The notes beneath the pieces are model-generated. The model was given only the letters and a program-made list of their open reading frames with translations. It did not search any database and had not been told where the DNA came from. The position numbers were made by a program, and so were the translations under genes. Positions 10,511 to 22,639 of a stretch of DNA of 64,000 bases are shown in pieces. The stretch is from Breviolum minutum Mf 1.05b.01. Lineage: Eukaryota > Sar > Dinophyceae > Suessiales > Symbiodiniaceae. Each line of letters opens with the position of its first letter. Within the stretch, counting starts at the first letter, position 1. The DNA is taken from assembly GCA_000507305.1 (NCBI GenBank), contig DF239727.1, forward strand, positions 15,001-79,000, read 5' to 3'.

Positions 10511-13500
10511 TTTCTGCTGAACAGCTACCTCCGCACCCGCCGCTTTACCGAGCCTACTTTTCGACCCTCCAGGCCAACAAATCATTGGCAAAACATAGCG
10601 ATTTGCGACTTTCCTAACATTTTCCGCGCTCGTACCTTCTTTGTTCTGACTTCTCGCGCCCCTGTATTTTCTTTCTTCTGGCTCTACTTCTGACTCTACT
10701 TCTCCGCTCTGCTTTTCATCTCTCCATATTGTCGGAAGTTTGACTTCTAAACTTCCTTCGATGATATCTCGATTGTAAGCGTCGTCAGATCTTGCAATCG
10801 CTACACTCCACGTTGCAGCTCAAATGCCGCTTTGAGCGCGGTTTGCCGTCCCGCTGAGGCCGGGACCTCGTCCATCCAAGAAAGGGGAGGTCGAGTGACC
10901 TGTCCATGGCCTGCGTGTCCAACATGTCAAAATGCATCGCCATTTCTTGTGGCTTTCCTGCAATGTACCTTTCATTTCATAACATATGTATACATATATA
11001 TATATATACGTGATATATATATATATATTTATTCATTTATATATACGTATATCATAAAAGTTTATGATATCATTTATGTTTGTTTACGTTTGATTAATCA
11101 GTATTGCATATGGCAACAGCATGTGTGACTGGTGTTGTGTATGCGTTGTATTTTGGACAAAAGTCGACGTCGAGTTCGTGCTAAGGAGTCCGGATGAGTC
11201 AAAATGCCGGGGAAAGCGTCAAAAACGGTGTTTCATTGCGCAGGACGGTGTTGCATTGCTTTCTTCGCAAAAAGGAACGTGTGGCACTCGCACGGTGTTT
11301 TCGCTGCTTTGCCATTCACGTAGGTTTTGACATGTGAATCCATTAAATATTGCCGTGTAGATCAGCTTTTTGCTCCGAACAATTAAAACATCAAAACAAT
11401 CGTGTTTTTTTAACGATTTGTAAGGAAATGCACTGTTTAGTTTTTGTTCCTGTGTTTTTCCAGGCTTGCCTTGCTTTGTCAGGCGACTTCTTTTCCTGGT
11501 GGATTTCCTATGCTTTGCGAAACGCAAAGAACAGAAGACGCCAAGTGCGAAAAACGCTCGCATACCGCCAAACCTAGACCACAAGAAGACATGTTGAAAA
11601 ATGCACGTTTTACACGAATGGTTTTTTATGACGACAGAACGAACAAGCCGTGTATTGCCTTGTATTGCATTACCTTTCTTTGCCGGCATTTGTATGTTTG
11701 TACGTTCCCAGCCGTGTCCATTTCTGAAAAAAACATCAACGCGCCAACTTGTGCCTTGTCATACAAACCACAAACCACCGTGGAAGAAAATCAGATGCAA
11801 GCAATCAATGTCAATGCATTGCTGCCGTTTTCGTGAAAACTTGCCGGCTGAAGGCAAAGCAAATCAAAAGGAACAATGGTTCTTCATGAACAATACGAAG
11901 GAACTGCAGACTGAAGCCTAGCAGAATCTACCATCTCAGATATCTAGATGTTAAAAAGCCAAAGGAAATTGCAAAGGAAACCTAGTATCTCGGATATCTA
12001 GAGGAAGGCTTCCCAAAACTGCATAAGTAATCTAGCATTTCACATTTCTAGAAAGAAAAAAAAGCAAAAAGTAAAAAGGAAACGGAGAATTGTTAAGAAT
12101 CAAGATTGTTTCTAGAGATATAAAAGATATATAAAAGATATTATAAGATATATATGATTTCCAAAACGAAACGAGACGAAACATCTCTTGATCATCTCAT
12201 CATATATCTCTCACCATCTCAGCTGTTCTTTTCCGCCTCCTTTCCTCCAATTCATTTGTTTGACGAATCAGCTCTGCCAGCATTGACCTGCAGAGACTGC
12301 GAAAGACGCCAGAGCGAAAGACTTCTGCAATTGGTTGGTTGACTCAAAACAGCATAACCAAAAACAGCCAGCTTACTATATATCCCATATCCATCCATAA
12401 TCCATCCATATCCCTCATCCTCACCCATATCAAACCCGAATTTGATTTCGCACATTTCGCACTTTTCACTTTTTCCTACTTTTTCCATGTCTGACTCTGA
12501 CTTCTATACCATGTCCGTACCATCGTACCCTGTCTCGCGTTCGATCCATCTTCTCGCGTACGGTCTTTTCGTTGTTTTATTTTGCACGGATGGGTTTTGT
12601 CGCCTGCGTTGCGCCAGTTCCTGTGCAAATGTCTGATCGAAACTTTGACATGTGAGTGGAAAGTCTGAAGTGAACTTGTTTGAACACGTGGTGAAAGTCA
12701 AACACACTTAAGTCAGAATTAAAGAACTTCAAGGACTTCTGTTTTCAGTTGCATCTGTTAAGTATATAGTATAAAAAAACACGAAGTTAAGTACATTCAA
12801 ATGAATACATTGAAGTAATATATACAATTTTATACAATATATATTTTCTTTATAAAGATGAAATCTATATTAAGAATAAAATTCGTATTTTTTCTGTTAG
12901 AAAGAACTTCTGTTTCGAAGACTTCGGAAGTCCTCGGGACATTTCCGTTGGAAGACGGTGCGGATGGAGGCTTTGGCCGTCACCTCCTTCGAGGCGTAGG
13001 AATTGCCGTCCTCACCTGCCGATTTTTTCGCCATTTTTTCCGGAGCTGCCTTCACGTTTTTTAAACGAGTCAAATTTATTCAAATCACCTCGAAAAATCT
13101 ATAAATACTATAAATATCTCAAATGTCAAGAGTGTATCGAGAAAAAAAAACAAAATCTCTTCAAAACAATTTATCAATTGATGTTACTGAGACTTCATGT
13201 TTAGATTTTTTTGTATAATGTCACAATGTCACAATGTCCTACACCTTTGCATGTTCTATGTTTTTAGTAGCTTTTAGTATGTTTAATCCTATGCTTTACT
13301 GCGTACTCTGTGTATGTTGGAACTTCTGAAGTTGAAGCTTTAAGCAGTTTGAGACCGTTCCCGCCATCTCGTGGATCCCGTGGAGATGCCTCAGAAGACG
13401 CACAAGTTGGAGAGAAACTGCGAATCCAATGTCTACAAATGCAGGTTTTTTTTCACTCATTCCATTTTTTTGTTCATATTTCTTTTTATTAAACTAGGAT

Positions 13501-15849
13501 TTTTTGGGTGATAACATCTAAACTTTGGGAAACAAAAAAACACAAAATTCTGTTTTTTTTTCATGTTTTTCCTGCTTTTCCTTTGGTGCCTTTGTGGATG
13601 TGTCCATTCGATGTGTGTGTGTGTTGATGTTTGTTGCGCATTTGTTGCCTTTGGCGCCTTCCATTTGGTGCCTTTGTTTCCCAATCTTTCTCATGTCTCG
13701 TTTTCTCGTTTTTTCGTTTTTTTGTTCCTTGTTTCTGATGTTTCTCCGTTTGAGAGGTGAGACAGGTGAGACGGTGAGACCCGGGCACTGCAGCGCTTGG
13801 CGGCCATTCGCACCTCGAAAAACAAAAAAGAAAAAACTTCTTTTGCTTCGCAACAAAACATTTGAGCCAAAAAATATATCTGTCAACAAGACATTTGTAG
13901 AAGAAGAGCAAAACCAATACATTTGTTCCCAAAACAAACTTTTCAAAACAAAACAAAAAGAACAAAAACACAAATTGTCTAAATACAAATGCAAAACAAT
14001 TTTAACAAAAACAAATTTGATTTCAACAAAACAATTGTCACTTCTAAACATCACCAAAAAAAGATCACTTTGCCAAAACTGTCGCCTTCACACAGGCGCT
14101 CCAGGCGCCCTTTCCGCTCCATGGCCCAAAGGGAAAAAAAAACGAGTTGAGATCTTTTTGTCAAAAACAAGTAAAAGTCATAACCAAAAAAAGACTTTTC
14201 AAAACAACTTCGAAAAGATCCAATTGAAGTTCAAAGAGCTTTTACAACTTTTACTTCGTTTTTTACAACCCCTTTCCAAAACCAACCATGTGTTCTTGAA
14301 TGTTCTTGAATGTTCTCGCATCTTTCCTTCAAAACACAGTTGGTAGTAACAACTACCAAAAAAAACAATTCACAGATGACAAACATGACAAAGTGAGGTG
14401 TTCTTGCATTCATTTTTTTAATCATGCCATATATCATTATAGTAAATCTATAGATATATATATTTCGAATGTAGGTGTTTGCAGTTTTTGTGTCACTTTT
14501 GCGTCGATTTCTGTGGCGAAAAGGTATCGACATGCATGGAATCTTGCAAGCGCATTCAACGGTCAAAAAAAACTGCGAAACAAATCTCGGAGAAGTCTTC
14601 GGAGTCTTCGAAGTGATGTTCGCTGCTGTCGCTGCAGTTTTTCAAAGCAAATGTTCGACGTTTCCACGCCGCTCGCTGTTGCACTGCTGCACTTCTTTCA
14701 CCTGCTTCACCTGCACTTGACAGGCAGATTTAGACTGTCACACTCAAAAAAAACAAAGAGAAACAGAATACAAAACAATAAAATGACTAAATCAATATAA
14801 ATGGCAACTAGAATAGCAAAGGATACAGCAAAGGATTCAGCAAAGATGTAGAATTCATATGTGTAAATATACTTTTATAAATATATACATGTATATATTT
14901 GACTAGTGACATCAAAAAAATAAAGATAGCGACTCACCAAGATTGGATTTTTGAGGGTCCATGTGATCAGAGGACTAAGCAATCATCGCTCGATTCAAAA
15001 CATACCAAAGCAGGAAAAGATAGAATTGAAAGGCCAACAAGGCAAACTTGCAAACTCAGCTTTTGATGCAAGATATGTCCTTCTCTTAGGGAAAAGTCTG
15101 TCTCTTGTCCAAGAATGGCTGGAAGCAGCAAAACAACGATGAAAGCTATACAGTCCATTCCTCGAAAACCGCCTGGCACTTGTTGCACATGTAGTACTTG
15201 TTGTACATGTCATCGCGATTAGAAGATCGATTCGGAAGATGCTTTAGTAAATTTACTGCATTTCCGCTAGAAACATTGGAACATCGGACCTCGTTTGAAG
15301 CGCTGCCACCGCTTTCTTTGCCTCTTCTCTCACTCCACGATCACTGTCTTGTTGCGAAACAGTCCTGACAGTCAAATACGGTCAAAACCGGTCAAAGGTC
15401 AACCTGCAGGCTCAATCTCACTCTGTGAGTTCAAGACACTCAGTCAATGCAAGACAACCTGTGACAATGCAAGACATCAACGGCTGTGTCTGGAAAGTTC
15501 AAAAATCAACTGCTCAATATACCATGTATGTGCTGTATTGTGTCATTGGAGAGAAAGATTTGAAGGGTTCTCGTCCATGACGCATCATGAGGGATAATGG
15601 CATCTCATTGAAGCTGAAATGGATCATGTTTGCCGTGTTCCGGCCAACCGTGGTCACTATGGTCATGACAACACGTCACGTCCTGAGTCGGGACGTCACA
15701 TCGACTCCGTCGCGCGGATCTGGAGCGTCGTCACGAGTCGACAACGTCACTAGCGCTTCAATGGCCTGGCGCCGAAAAAAAAACAAAAACTCCTGTTTTT
15801 CAACGAGTGAGAGACAAAACATCAAAACATCCAATATTTGATTATATTA
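10511..15849. other. Intergenic, nothing recognised
   Basis: Contents worth recording are a GGAAGTTT...AAACTTCC boundary motif at 10,735-10,762, an A+T tract with TATATACGTGATATATA-like symmetry at 10,985-11,075, and a strong strand-composition switch at 13,540-14,060 (T-rich, then A-rich). A 273-codon plus-strand frame at 13,525-14,346 follows that skewed composition, has no recognised motif and is not called. I see no RNA gene. Confidence 0.45.
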
Positions 15850-16010
15850 TGCAAGTAGAGCAGGGCAAGCCAGGGGCGGAAGTTTCAGAAGAAAAAATAT
15901 ATATATAACAAAGAAAAAATTTGCCTATAGAATGCACGCAAGGCGACCGACCAGTGCGATGCCCAAACCATGTCTTTGCTGTGAACGAGCTTTCTGCTGT
16001 TCCACGGTGG
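15850..16010 (-). repeat. Dispersed ~200-bp block, inverted copy
   Basis: Read on the minus strand it contains GGTTTGGGCATCGCACTGGT, CATTCTATAGGCAAAT and GAAACTTCCGCCCCTGGCTT, then CTGCTCTACTTGC, in the same order as 9,160-9,345. Identity is high over the roughly 60 bp around the GGTTTGG word. Confidence 0.7.
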
Positions 16011-16310
16011 TGATGTGACCTGCTTTGATGTCATGAAGTTGCTTGCAGGGTGAGATGAAGTAATGTGGTTGGTTGTGAGGTGACGTGGTGAGTACTACTG
16101 GTTAGTTGCGACGTGTCATGTCATGTCATGTCATTTGATGCGATGTGAATGCTTGTGTTGTGTCATGTCACCTGATGCAATGCAAAGTCATGGTGAAGAG
16201 CTGTTGCCTGTTGTGCCGTGCAATGTGATGGAATGTTATGATCTTAAGATGCCAATGGTTGTGAGGTCAGGTTGCGCGGTTCGAAGTAGTTCTGTGACAA
16301 TGTGGTGGGC

Positions 16311-17105
16311 CCAAAGAAGTACTCTGTACTACAAAGTACTACTCCAATACTACTCCAGTTCTACTCCAGTACTACTCCAGTACTACAAAGTACTCCAAAC
16401 TACTACTCCAGCTCTGCTTTGTGCTACGGAGTGCTAGTACTATGTACTACAAAGTACTACTCCAGTACTACTCTGTACAACAAAGTACTACAGACTACTC
16501 CCGTACTACTCTGTACTACAAAGTACTACTCTGCACTACTCCGTGCTACAAAGTACTACTCCAGTACCCCTCTGTACTACAAAGTGCTTCTCCAGTACCA
16601 CTCTGTACTACAAAGTACCAGTACTACTCTGTACTACAAAGTACTCCAAAGTACTACTCCAGCTCTACCCTGTACTACAAAGTACTAGTCCAGTACTACA
16701 AAGTACTACTCCAGTACTACTCTGTGCTACAAAGTATACTCTGATGTACTACTCCAGTACTACTCTGTACTACAAAGTATACTCTGATGTACTACTCTGT
16801 ACTACTCCAGTACTACTCCGGTACTACTCTGTCCTACAAAGTACTACTCCAGTACAACACTACTACATTGTACTACAGAAGTACTACAAAGTACTACTCC
16901 AGTACTACTCTGTACTACAAAGTGCTACTCCAGTACTACTCCGTACTACACAGTACTACTCCAGTACTACTCTGTACTCCAAAGTACTACTCCAGTTCTG
17001 CTCTCTACTGCTCCAGTACTACTCCAGTACAGATTGCTGCAAAGTGTTATTTGACTACTCCGTACTACAAAATACAACTCCAGTACTACTCCGTACTACG
17101 ACGTA
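16311..17105 (+). repeat. AGTACT-rich tandem array, ~0.8 kb
   Basis: Built from TACTACAAAGTACTACTCC, AGTACTACTCTG and shorter TACTACTCCAG submonomers in a repeat of roughly 31 bp with many length variants. Open frames here (up to 187 codons, reading YKVLLQYYSVLQS repeatedly) are repeat artefacts. The complement is at 8,813-9,000. Confidence 0.9.
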
Positions 17106-17645
17106 GCACTCATGATTGATCCTTGACACATATGGAACGTCATTTAAAATACGTGGAGCAGCAAGACTCATCCTCCAACCTCACCAAATATTGCGCCTGC
17201 CACGTAAAATGACTCTCATGATTGATCCTGCTCACATTTGAAACCTCATTTACATTGCGCGGAGCAACAGGCATCACCCTCCAACCTCACCAAATACTGC
17301 ACCTGCCACGCAAACTGACACGCATGATTGATTCCCGTCACATATGAAACATCATTTACAATGCGCGGAGCAACAGGCAGTACCATCAAACCTGGCCAAA
17401 TACTGCGCCTGCTACGAAAAATTGCACTCATGATTGATCCGCGTCACACATGAAATATCATTTACAATGCGAGGAGCAACAAGAGTCACCCTCCAACCTC
17501 AACAAATCCTGCGCCTGCCATGCAAAATGACTTTCATGATTGATCCTGCTCACATATGAAACGTCATGTGCAATAAGCGGAGCAACAGGCATCACCCTCC
17601 AACCTCACCAAATAGTGTGCCTGCCACGCAAAATGACATTCCAAA
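17106..17645 (+). repeat. 107-bp tandem repeat, five copies
   Basis: Each unit begins with CATGATTGATCC (about 17,111, 17,216, 17,325, 17,429, 17,537). It then carries ACATATGAAACGTCATTTAC, GCGGAGCAACAGG and CCTCCAACCTCACCAAATA, and ends GCGCCTGCCACG. The last third of the unit is the 42-bp monomer, so this is a hierarchical repeat. Single units also lie at about 18,131-18,236 and two at 22,264-22,440. Confidence 0.85.
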
Positions 17646-17684
17646 ATATGAAGAAAATCTACTGAAAACGGATAAAGCATCTTT

Positions 17685-17860
17685 ACAATGCGGGGCCGAT
17701 TCAGAATGATCCGACCATGATCCGAGCATGATCCGAGAATGAACGGGTCATCTCGCCCGTTCCCCGAAATTACTTTTCGCGCTTTGGAGACGCATTTTGT
17801 ATTGAAAATTACAACATTTCGCGCTCCGGCTATCTACCCAAATTTCATCGAATATTGTGC
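17685..17860 (+). repeat. ~180-bp dispersed module, copy 2
   Basis: Same order of words as 905-1,085: CATGATCCGAGCATGATCCG, then ACTTTTCGCGCTTTGGAGAC, then ACAACATTTCGCGCTCCGGC and TATCTACCCAAATTTCA, leading into 42-bp monomers. Confidence 0.75.
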
Positions 17861-18236
17861 CTGCCACGAAAAGTCACACTCCAACATCACCAAATGCTGC
17901 GCCTGCCACGAAAAGTCACACTCCAACATCACCAAATGCTGCGCCTGCCACGAAAAGTGACACTGCAACATCACCAAATGCTGCGCCTGCCACAAAAGGC
18001 ACACTCCAACATCACCAAATGCTGCGCCTGCCACGAAAAGTGACACTGCAACATCACCAAATGCTGCGCCTGCCGGGAAAAGTGGCACTCCAACGTCACC
18101 AAATACTGCACCTGCCACGCAAAATAACTCTCATGATTGATCGTACTCACATATGAAACGTTATTTACAATGCGCGGAGCAACAGCACTCACCCTCCAAC
18201 ATCTCCAAATACTGCGCCTGCCACGCAAAATAGCAC
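17850..18236 (+). repeat. 42-bp tandem repeat, about seven copies, plus one 107-bp unit
   Basis: GCGCCTGCCACGAAAAGT recurs at about 17,899, 17,941, 17,983, 18,023 and 18,066, with CCAACATCACCAAATGCT between copies. It ends with a single 107-bp unit at 18,131. Reading frames on both strands (LPRKVTLQHHQM; FSWQAQHLVMLEC) come from the repetition. Confidence 0.9.
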
Positions 18237-18239
18237 TCC

Positions 18240-18740
18240 TGAGCTGTTATTTGACTGAACTGTTACTTTACTGAATTGTTTCTTGACGGAACTGTTCATT
18301 TACTGAACTGTTACTTGACGGAGCTGTTACTTTACTGAACTGTTACTTGACTTTACTGAGCTGTTACTCTACTAAGCTGTTACTTAACTGTTACCTTACT
18401 GGGCTGTTACTTTACCGAGCTGTTACTTTACTGAGCTGTTACTTTACTGAGCTGTTACTTTATTGAGCTGTTACTTTGCTGAACAGTTACTTTACTGAGC
18501 TGTTACTTTACTGAGCTGTGACTTTACTGAGCTGTTACTTTACTGAGCTGTTACTTTACCGAGCTGTTACTTTGCCGAGCTGTTACTTTACCGAGCTGGT
18601 ACTTTACTGAGCTGTTACTTTACTGAGCTGTTACTTTATTGACCTGTTACTTTGCTGAACTGTTACTTTACTGAGCTGTTACTTTACTGAGCTGTTTCTT
18701 TACTGAGCTGTTACTTTACTGAACTGTTACTTTACTGAAT
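18240..18740 (+). repeat. 16-bp minisatellite, about 31 copies
   Basis: The unit is GAGCTGTTACTTTACT with substitutions, more degenerate at the left end, where AACTGTTACTTGACGG forms occur. It abuts the 42/107-bp block on the left. Confidence 0.9.
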
Positions 18741-18755
18741 TCTGTGCATTTTGAA

Positions 18756-18797
18756 ATCTCCGTAACTCGGAAGTTTCTCACCTAAACTTCCTTTGAT
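18756..18797 (-). repeat. GAAACTTCC boundary motif
   Basis: CTCCGTAACTCGGAAGTTTC followed by TCACCTAAACTTCCTTTGAT. The minus strand matches 7,725-7,748 at one end and 9,344-9,374 at the other. It lies exactly between the 16-bp array and the A+T satellite. Confidence 0.65.
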
Positions 18798-18799
18798 TA

Positions 18800-19870
18800 T
18801 ATTAAGATGAATTATATCATATGTATATTTGTTTTATTATATTATATTATTTCATATCATATTATATCACAACATATAATATCATATCATTTTATATTAC
18901 ATTACATTATGTCATATAATGATATAGTATATTGTAGTGTATTATATTGTATTTTATTATATTATAATATTATATGATGTGTTATGCAATAAGACCATAT
19001 TACATTGTATCATATTTGGTCATGTTATATTATTTTACATGTTATTTTATCATACTTTATTTCTTCATATTATACTAAATGATAAAAATTATATGATATT
19101 ATATGATATTTTACCATATTATTCAAAAAGAAAATTGCATAAAATATTTCATCATATAAAATAGTTTATTATACAAAATGTTTTATTATATTATATTTTT
19201 CTCAAATATCACATCATATCATACCATATCATTTCATACCATATTATATTTGATCATATTGTATTATATCACATCGTATCATATCATACTATATTATATC
19301 AAATTGTACTGTTATTTCTATTTGTATTATACAGTATTATGTAGTCTTGTACTTTATTTTGTTATTCTACATCATATCGGTTCATATCATATTAAATCAT
19401 ATCATACCATATCAAATTAAATCATAAAATATCGTATAATATTGTATAATACTATATTATACAAGATTATATCATGATCTATTAAATAATATTATATTAT
19501 ATGATATAATGTATAATATTATATTATATTATATGATATTAAATGATATTTCATTAAATCTTATTGTATTTATTGTATCATATCATGTCCTATCATATCA
19601 TATCATATTGTATTTTATTGTATTGAATCATATTATACTGTATTGGATCGTATTTTATCATATTACATTACATTATATCATAGTTTATCAAATCAAATCA
19701 AATCATATCATACTATATCATATCATATTAAATCATACTACATGATACTATATTGTATTGTAACATATTATATCATATGATGTAATTTGATGTAATATGA
19801 TGTAATACGATGTGATATGATATGAAATGATATGATATGATATGATATTTTATGAAATGATAAAAGCTTA
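18800..19870. repeat. ~1-kb A+T satellite-like region
   Basis: Almost entirely A and T with ATATCATATCATATT and TATTATATTATAT words. C occurs mainly in TCATA contexts on the plus strand, except at the right end (19,770-19,860), where GATATGATATGAAATGA words dominate, so the strand pattern flips. No gene. Confidence 0.85.
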
Positions 19871-22255
19871 TAGTGGAAGATAATATAATAATATAGAGTA
19901 ATTATAAGGTTCTTAGTGCATATAATAGAACTTCATAGGATATAGTAGAATGTAATTAAATTTAATAGAACATAATACTGTACTACAGTGATTATTACAA
20001 GTGTTGTGCAAAGACCTATCAATGATACAATATAGACTGCATTCGGAATTCAAAGAAGTTGACTGAAGTGTGAAGTTTCAAAGATGGCATCTTTGAAGTG
20101 ATTTGTCAAAGCCGACATTTCTCAAAGTTTCGTTTCCGGCACCCGCTTGCGGACGGGCACGAAGCCATCCTGCAACATCTCCAGCAGCAACCTCGCTCCA
20201 AAACCGAATTTTGAAAATTTGTCACTTAAGTTTTTCCAAAAATCGACTTGATTTTTCTTTTGCTCATTCTTCCATGTTGGTTATCATTTTGTTTTACAGT
20301 CTTCAATTTCTTCTGAATTCCTTTGACTTCCTTTCTTCTTTGTGTCTTTGATCAAGTGCTGGATACATCGTGCGTATAGCCAGGTTCGGAATTTTCGGTG
20401 TGGAACTGGTTCTGAGTGCTAAACGGAGAACTAGACGTGCTTCGTGAAACGGAGAACTGGAGAACTTGCCGTCCGTTCTACGGACTCGGAGTATGTGAAC
20501 CGCAGGTTCCGGAATGTTGGTGGGTTGGGCCGGCGCCTGTGCCTTGTGTGCCTTGCAATGCTTTTTTCCCTCCAAAAAAAACACACATTTGGAGCAAATG
20601 CGCCAAAAAAAAAAAATGCGCTAGAATTCTCTCTAAAGTCTTCCCTGTCTAAGATGGAGCATGTGGTGAGGGCAGTGGTTTGTTGGATTGCAATTCGCAG
20701 ATTTGAGACACTGGAAGGCGGATGGTGTTGGAAAAAACGCATGTCCATGCTTGCTTGCCTGTCCTGCTTCGGGTTGGAAATGATGTTGTGGTGTTCACTA
20801 CAATGTGTTTGTTACATTGTTTGTTACACGGTGTTTTTCGTTGTCTCCTTGCTTCGTTTTGGTGCTCGTGGAGTGCCGGTGCCCCAGTGCCATGTCTCAC
20901 GGTGGAAAATATGTGCACTTGCAGCTGTATATCTTCTATCCATTTGCATGCATCGTTTGCATGCATTGTTCAATCAAACGAAAATACTGAAAACTTGATG
21001 AAACTTGTGGATTGTTCAGGTCGCTTTTCCATCTTCAGGCCACCTGGCCCTACTAGCAGCACATGGAAATTGCAAGATGGTACAGCCTATAAATTAAGAA
21101 ACGACTGTAGCAATACCGCGAAACCTGAGTTCGAGTTCTGGCATAACTTTGGAGCTCGGCACATAGTGAGATCCTTTCTGTATCACTTTGGAGATCGGCC
21201 AAACGTGGAGTGGCACAATGTGCTCCATTAAATCCACGATTCTTACTTGTTTACTGTGTTTCTTCTACATACTCCAAGGGAGAAGTTAAAATGAGAAACA
21301 TTGAAGCGATACGTGGATTCAAATTCATGCATTCGAAAGAAACATTGAATCAAAATGCAGCCAAGGAGGAAATAAACAAAACAAACAAGTTTTCGAATTT
21401 CTGCATTTGTTGTACGTTTTTTTTCGATAGATTGCTTTGCAGTGAAAACCCCAAGCGCCCCTCTCCCGCCTTATGAAGGATACGGTAGATACGTGCAGAC
21501 ACATGCAAATGCTGCGATTTGATCGATATGACTTTTATAGAAGAGCCGTTCCAAGTGATGACTCCTGTGGATTCCAAAACATGTCCCAAACTATGGGAAG
21601 AAAAACGCTGAAGTTTGGACAGGAGTCTCAAGGATTGGACAGGATGCCATGGTGGCAGCCCAAGTTCTTATGTACAAAGCAGTGTGGTGAAAATTATTTT
21701 TGTCCCTTTTCTGTTTTTCCGTGTTTGTTGTCCTCTCTCCGTTGCTCTTATTTTTGTTGTTTTCCTTCCAATTCGCTTGTTTTCTTTCGTTATTTCTTCG
21801 GTTCTTCGTTTCCATGGTCTCTTGGGAGACCGTTTTTTCCTGGTTTGCTTTAAAAGCTCAAAACTTCAATGTTTTTTTTGTTCGAAACCGGATTTGCATG
21901 GATTTCCCATGGATTTGTGGGTCCCGGACGTCAGCAGCTGCGCGTCGGGGCCGGACAAACGGCCCAGCGCCACCACGGCTCGGCATCGCACGAAACAGTC
22001 CTTTCCGACAAAAACGAGGCAAAAATCGCGTTTTGCAAAATATATAGACCCCAAATAGCATGGAAAGTTATCAGCCATTTCCGTGGTTTTTTACTGATGC
22101 AAAAAAAACATTTTTCAACCTTTATAAACAGAAATATAAATTTAATACGTTTAAAAAACAGAAATAAAAATACGGATGAAGAGTTTCATGGGCACACATA
22201 TTTCAGACAACACCTCGGACGACACCTTGACTGACAGATATGGATGCTGCCACAA
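19871..22255. other. Intergenic, nothing recognised
   Basis: The frames present are short and mutually overlapping (up to 184 codons at 20,444-20,998 on the plus strand), and none has a recognised motif. A GC-richer patch at about 21,890-22,010 stands out from the surroundings but is not identified. Confidence 0.4.
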
Positions 22256-22445
22256 AAAATGACTCTCATGATTGATCCTCGTCACACATGAAACGTCCAG
22301 TACAACACGCGGAGCAACAGGAATCACCCTGGAACATCACCAATAACCTGTAATTGCCGATAAAGTGAAGCTGATGACTGATCCTTGTCGCACATGAAAC
22401 GCCCAGTACAATGTGCGGAGCAACAGGACTCATCTCATTTCCGTA
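22256..22445 (+). repeat. 107-bp repeat, two isolated units
   Basis: ATGATTGATCCTCGTCACAC, then GCGGAGCAACAGGAATCACC, then a second unit with ATGACTGATCCTTGTCGCAC and GCGGAGCAACAGGACTCATC. The units are about 109 bp apart and belong to the 17.1-17.6 kb family. Confidence 0.8.
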
Positions 22446-22639
22446 CCTCAATTCTCCTGGCATATTCATGACAGGTGGTCTGTTGTAGCTCATCTTTGCC
22501 ATGAAAGCAACAAACTCCTTGTTTCTTGACTCTACCACACTGGGACATGTATCCTCTGCGACTCTCCTCTTTCTCCTTGTAACTCATTCTGCATAGTCCT
22601 TGATCTCATCTTACCAACGTCTAATTGGTTTCCTACACT

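Noticed and set aside
13525..14346. 273-codon plus-strand frame
   Set aside because: Follows a T-rich then A-rich tract, giving Phe/Ser/Leu then Lys/Thr/Asn text. No domain and no repeat of the pattern elsewhere; open by composition.
16543..17106. 187-codon plus-strand frame reading repeated YKVLLQYYSVLQS
   Set aside because: It is a direct translation of the AGTACT tandem array; all frames stay open because the monomer lacks stops.
17834..18118. 94-codon minus-strand frame reading FSWQAQHLVMLEC repeatedly, and similar frames at 8.0-8.6 kb
   Set aside because: Product of the 42-bp tandem repeat, whose length is divisible by three.
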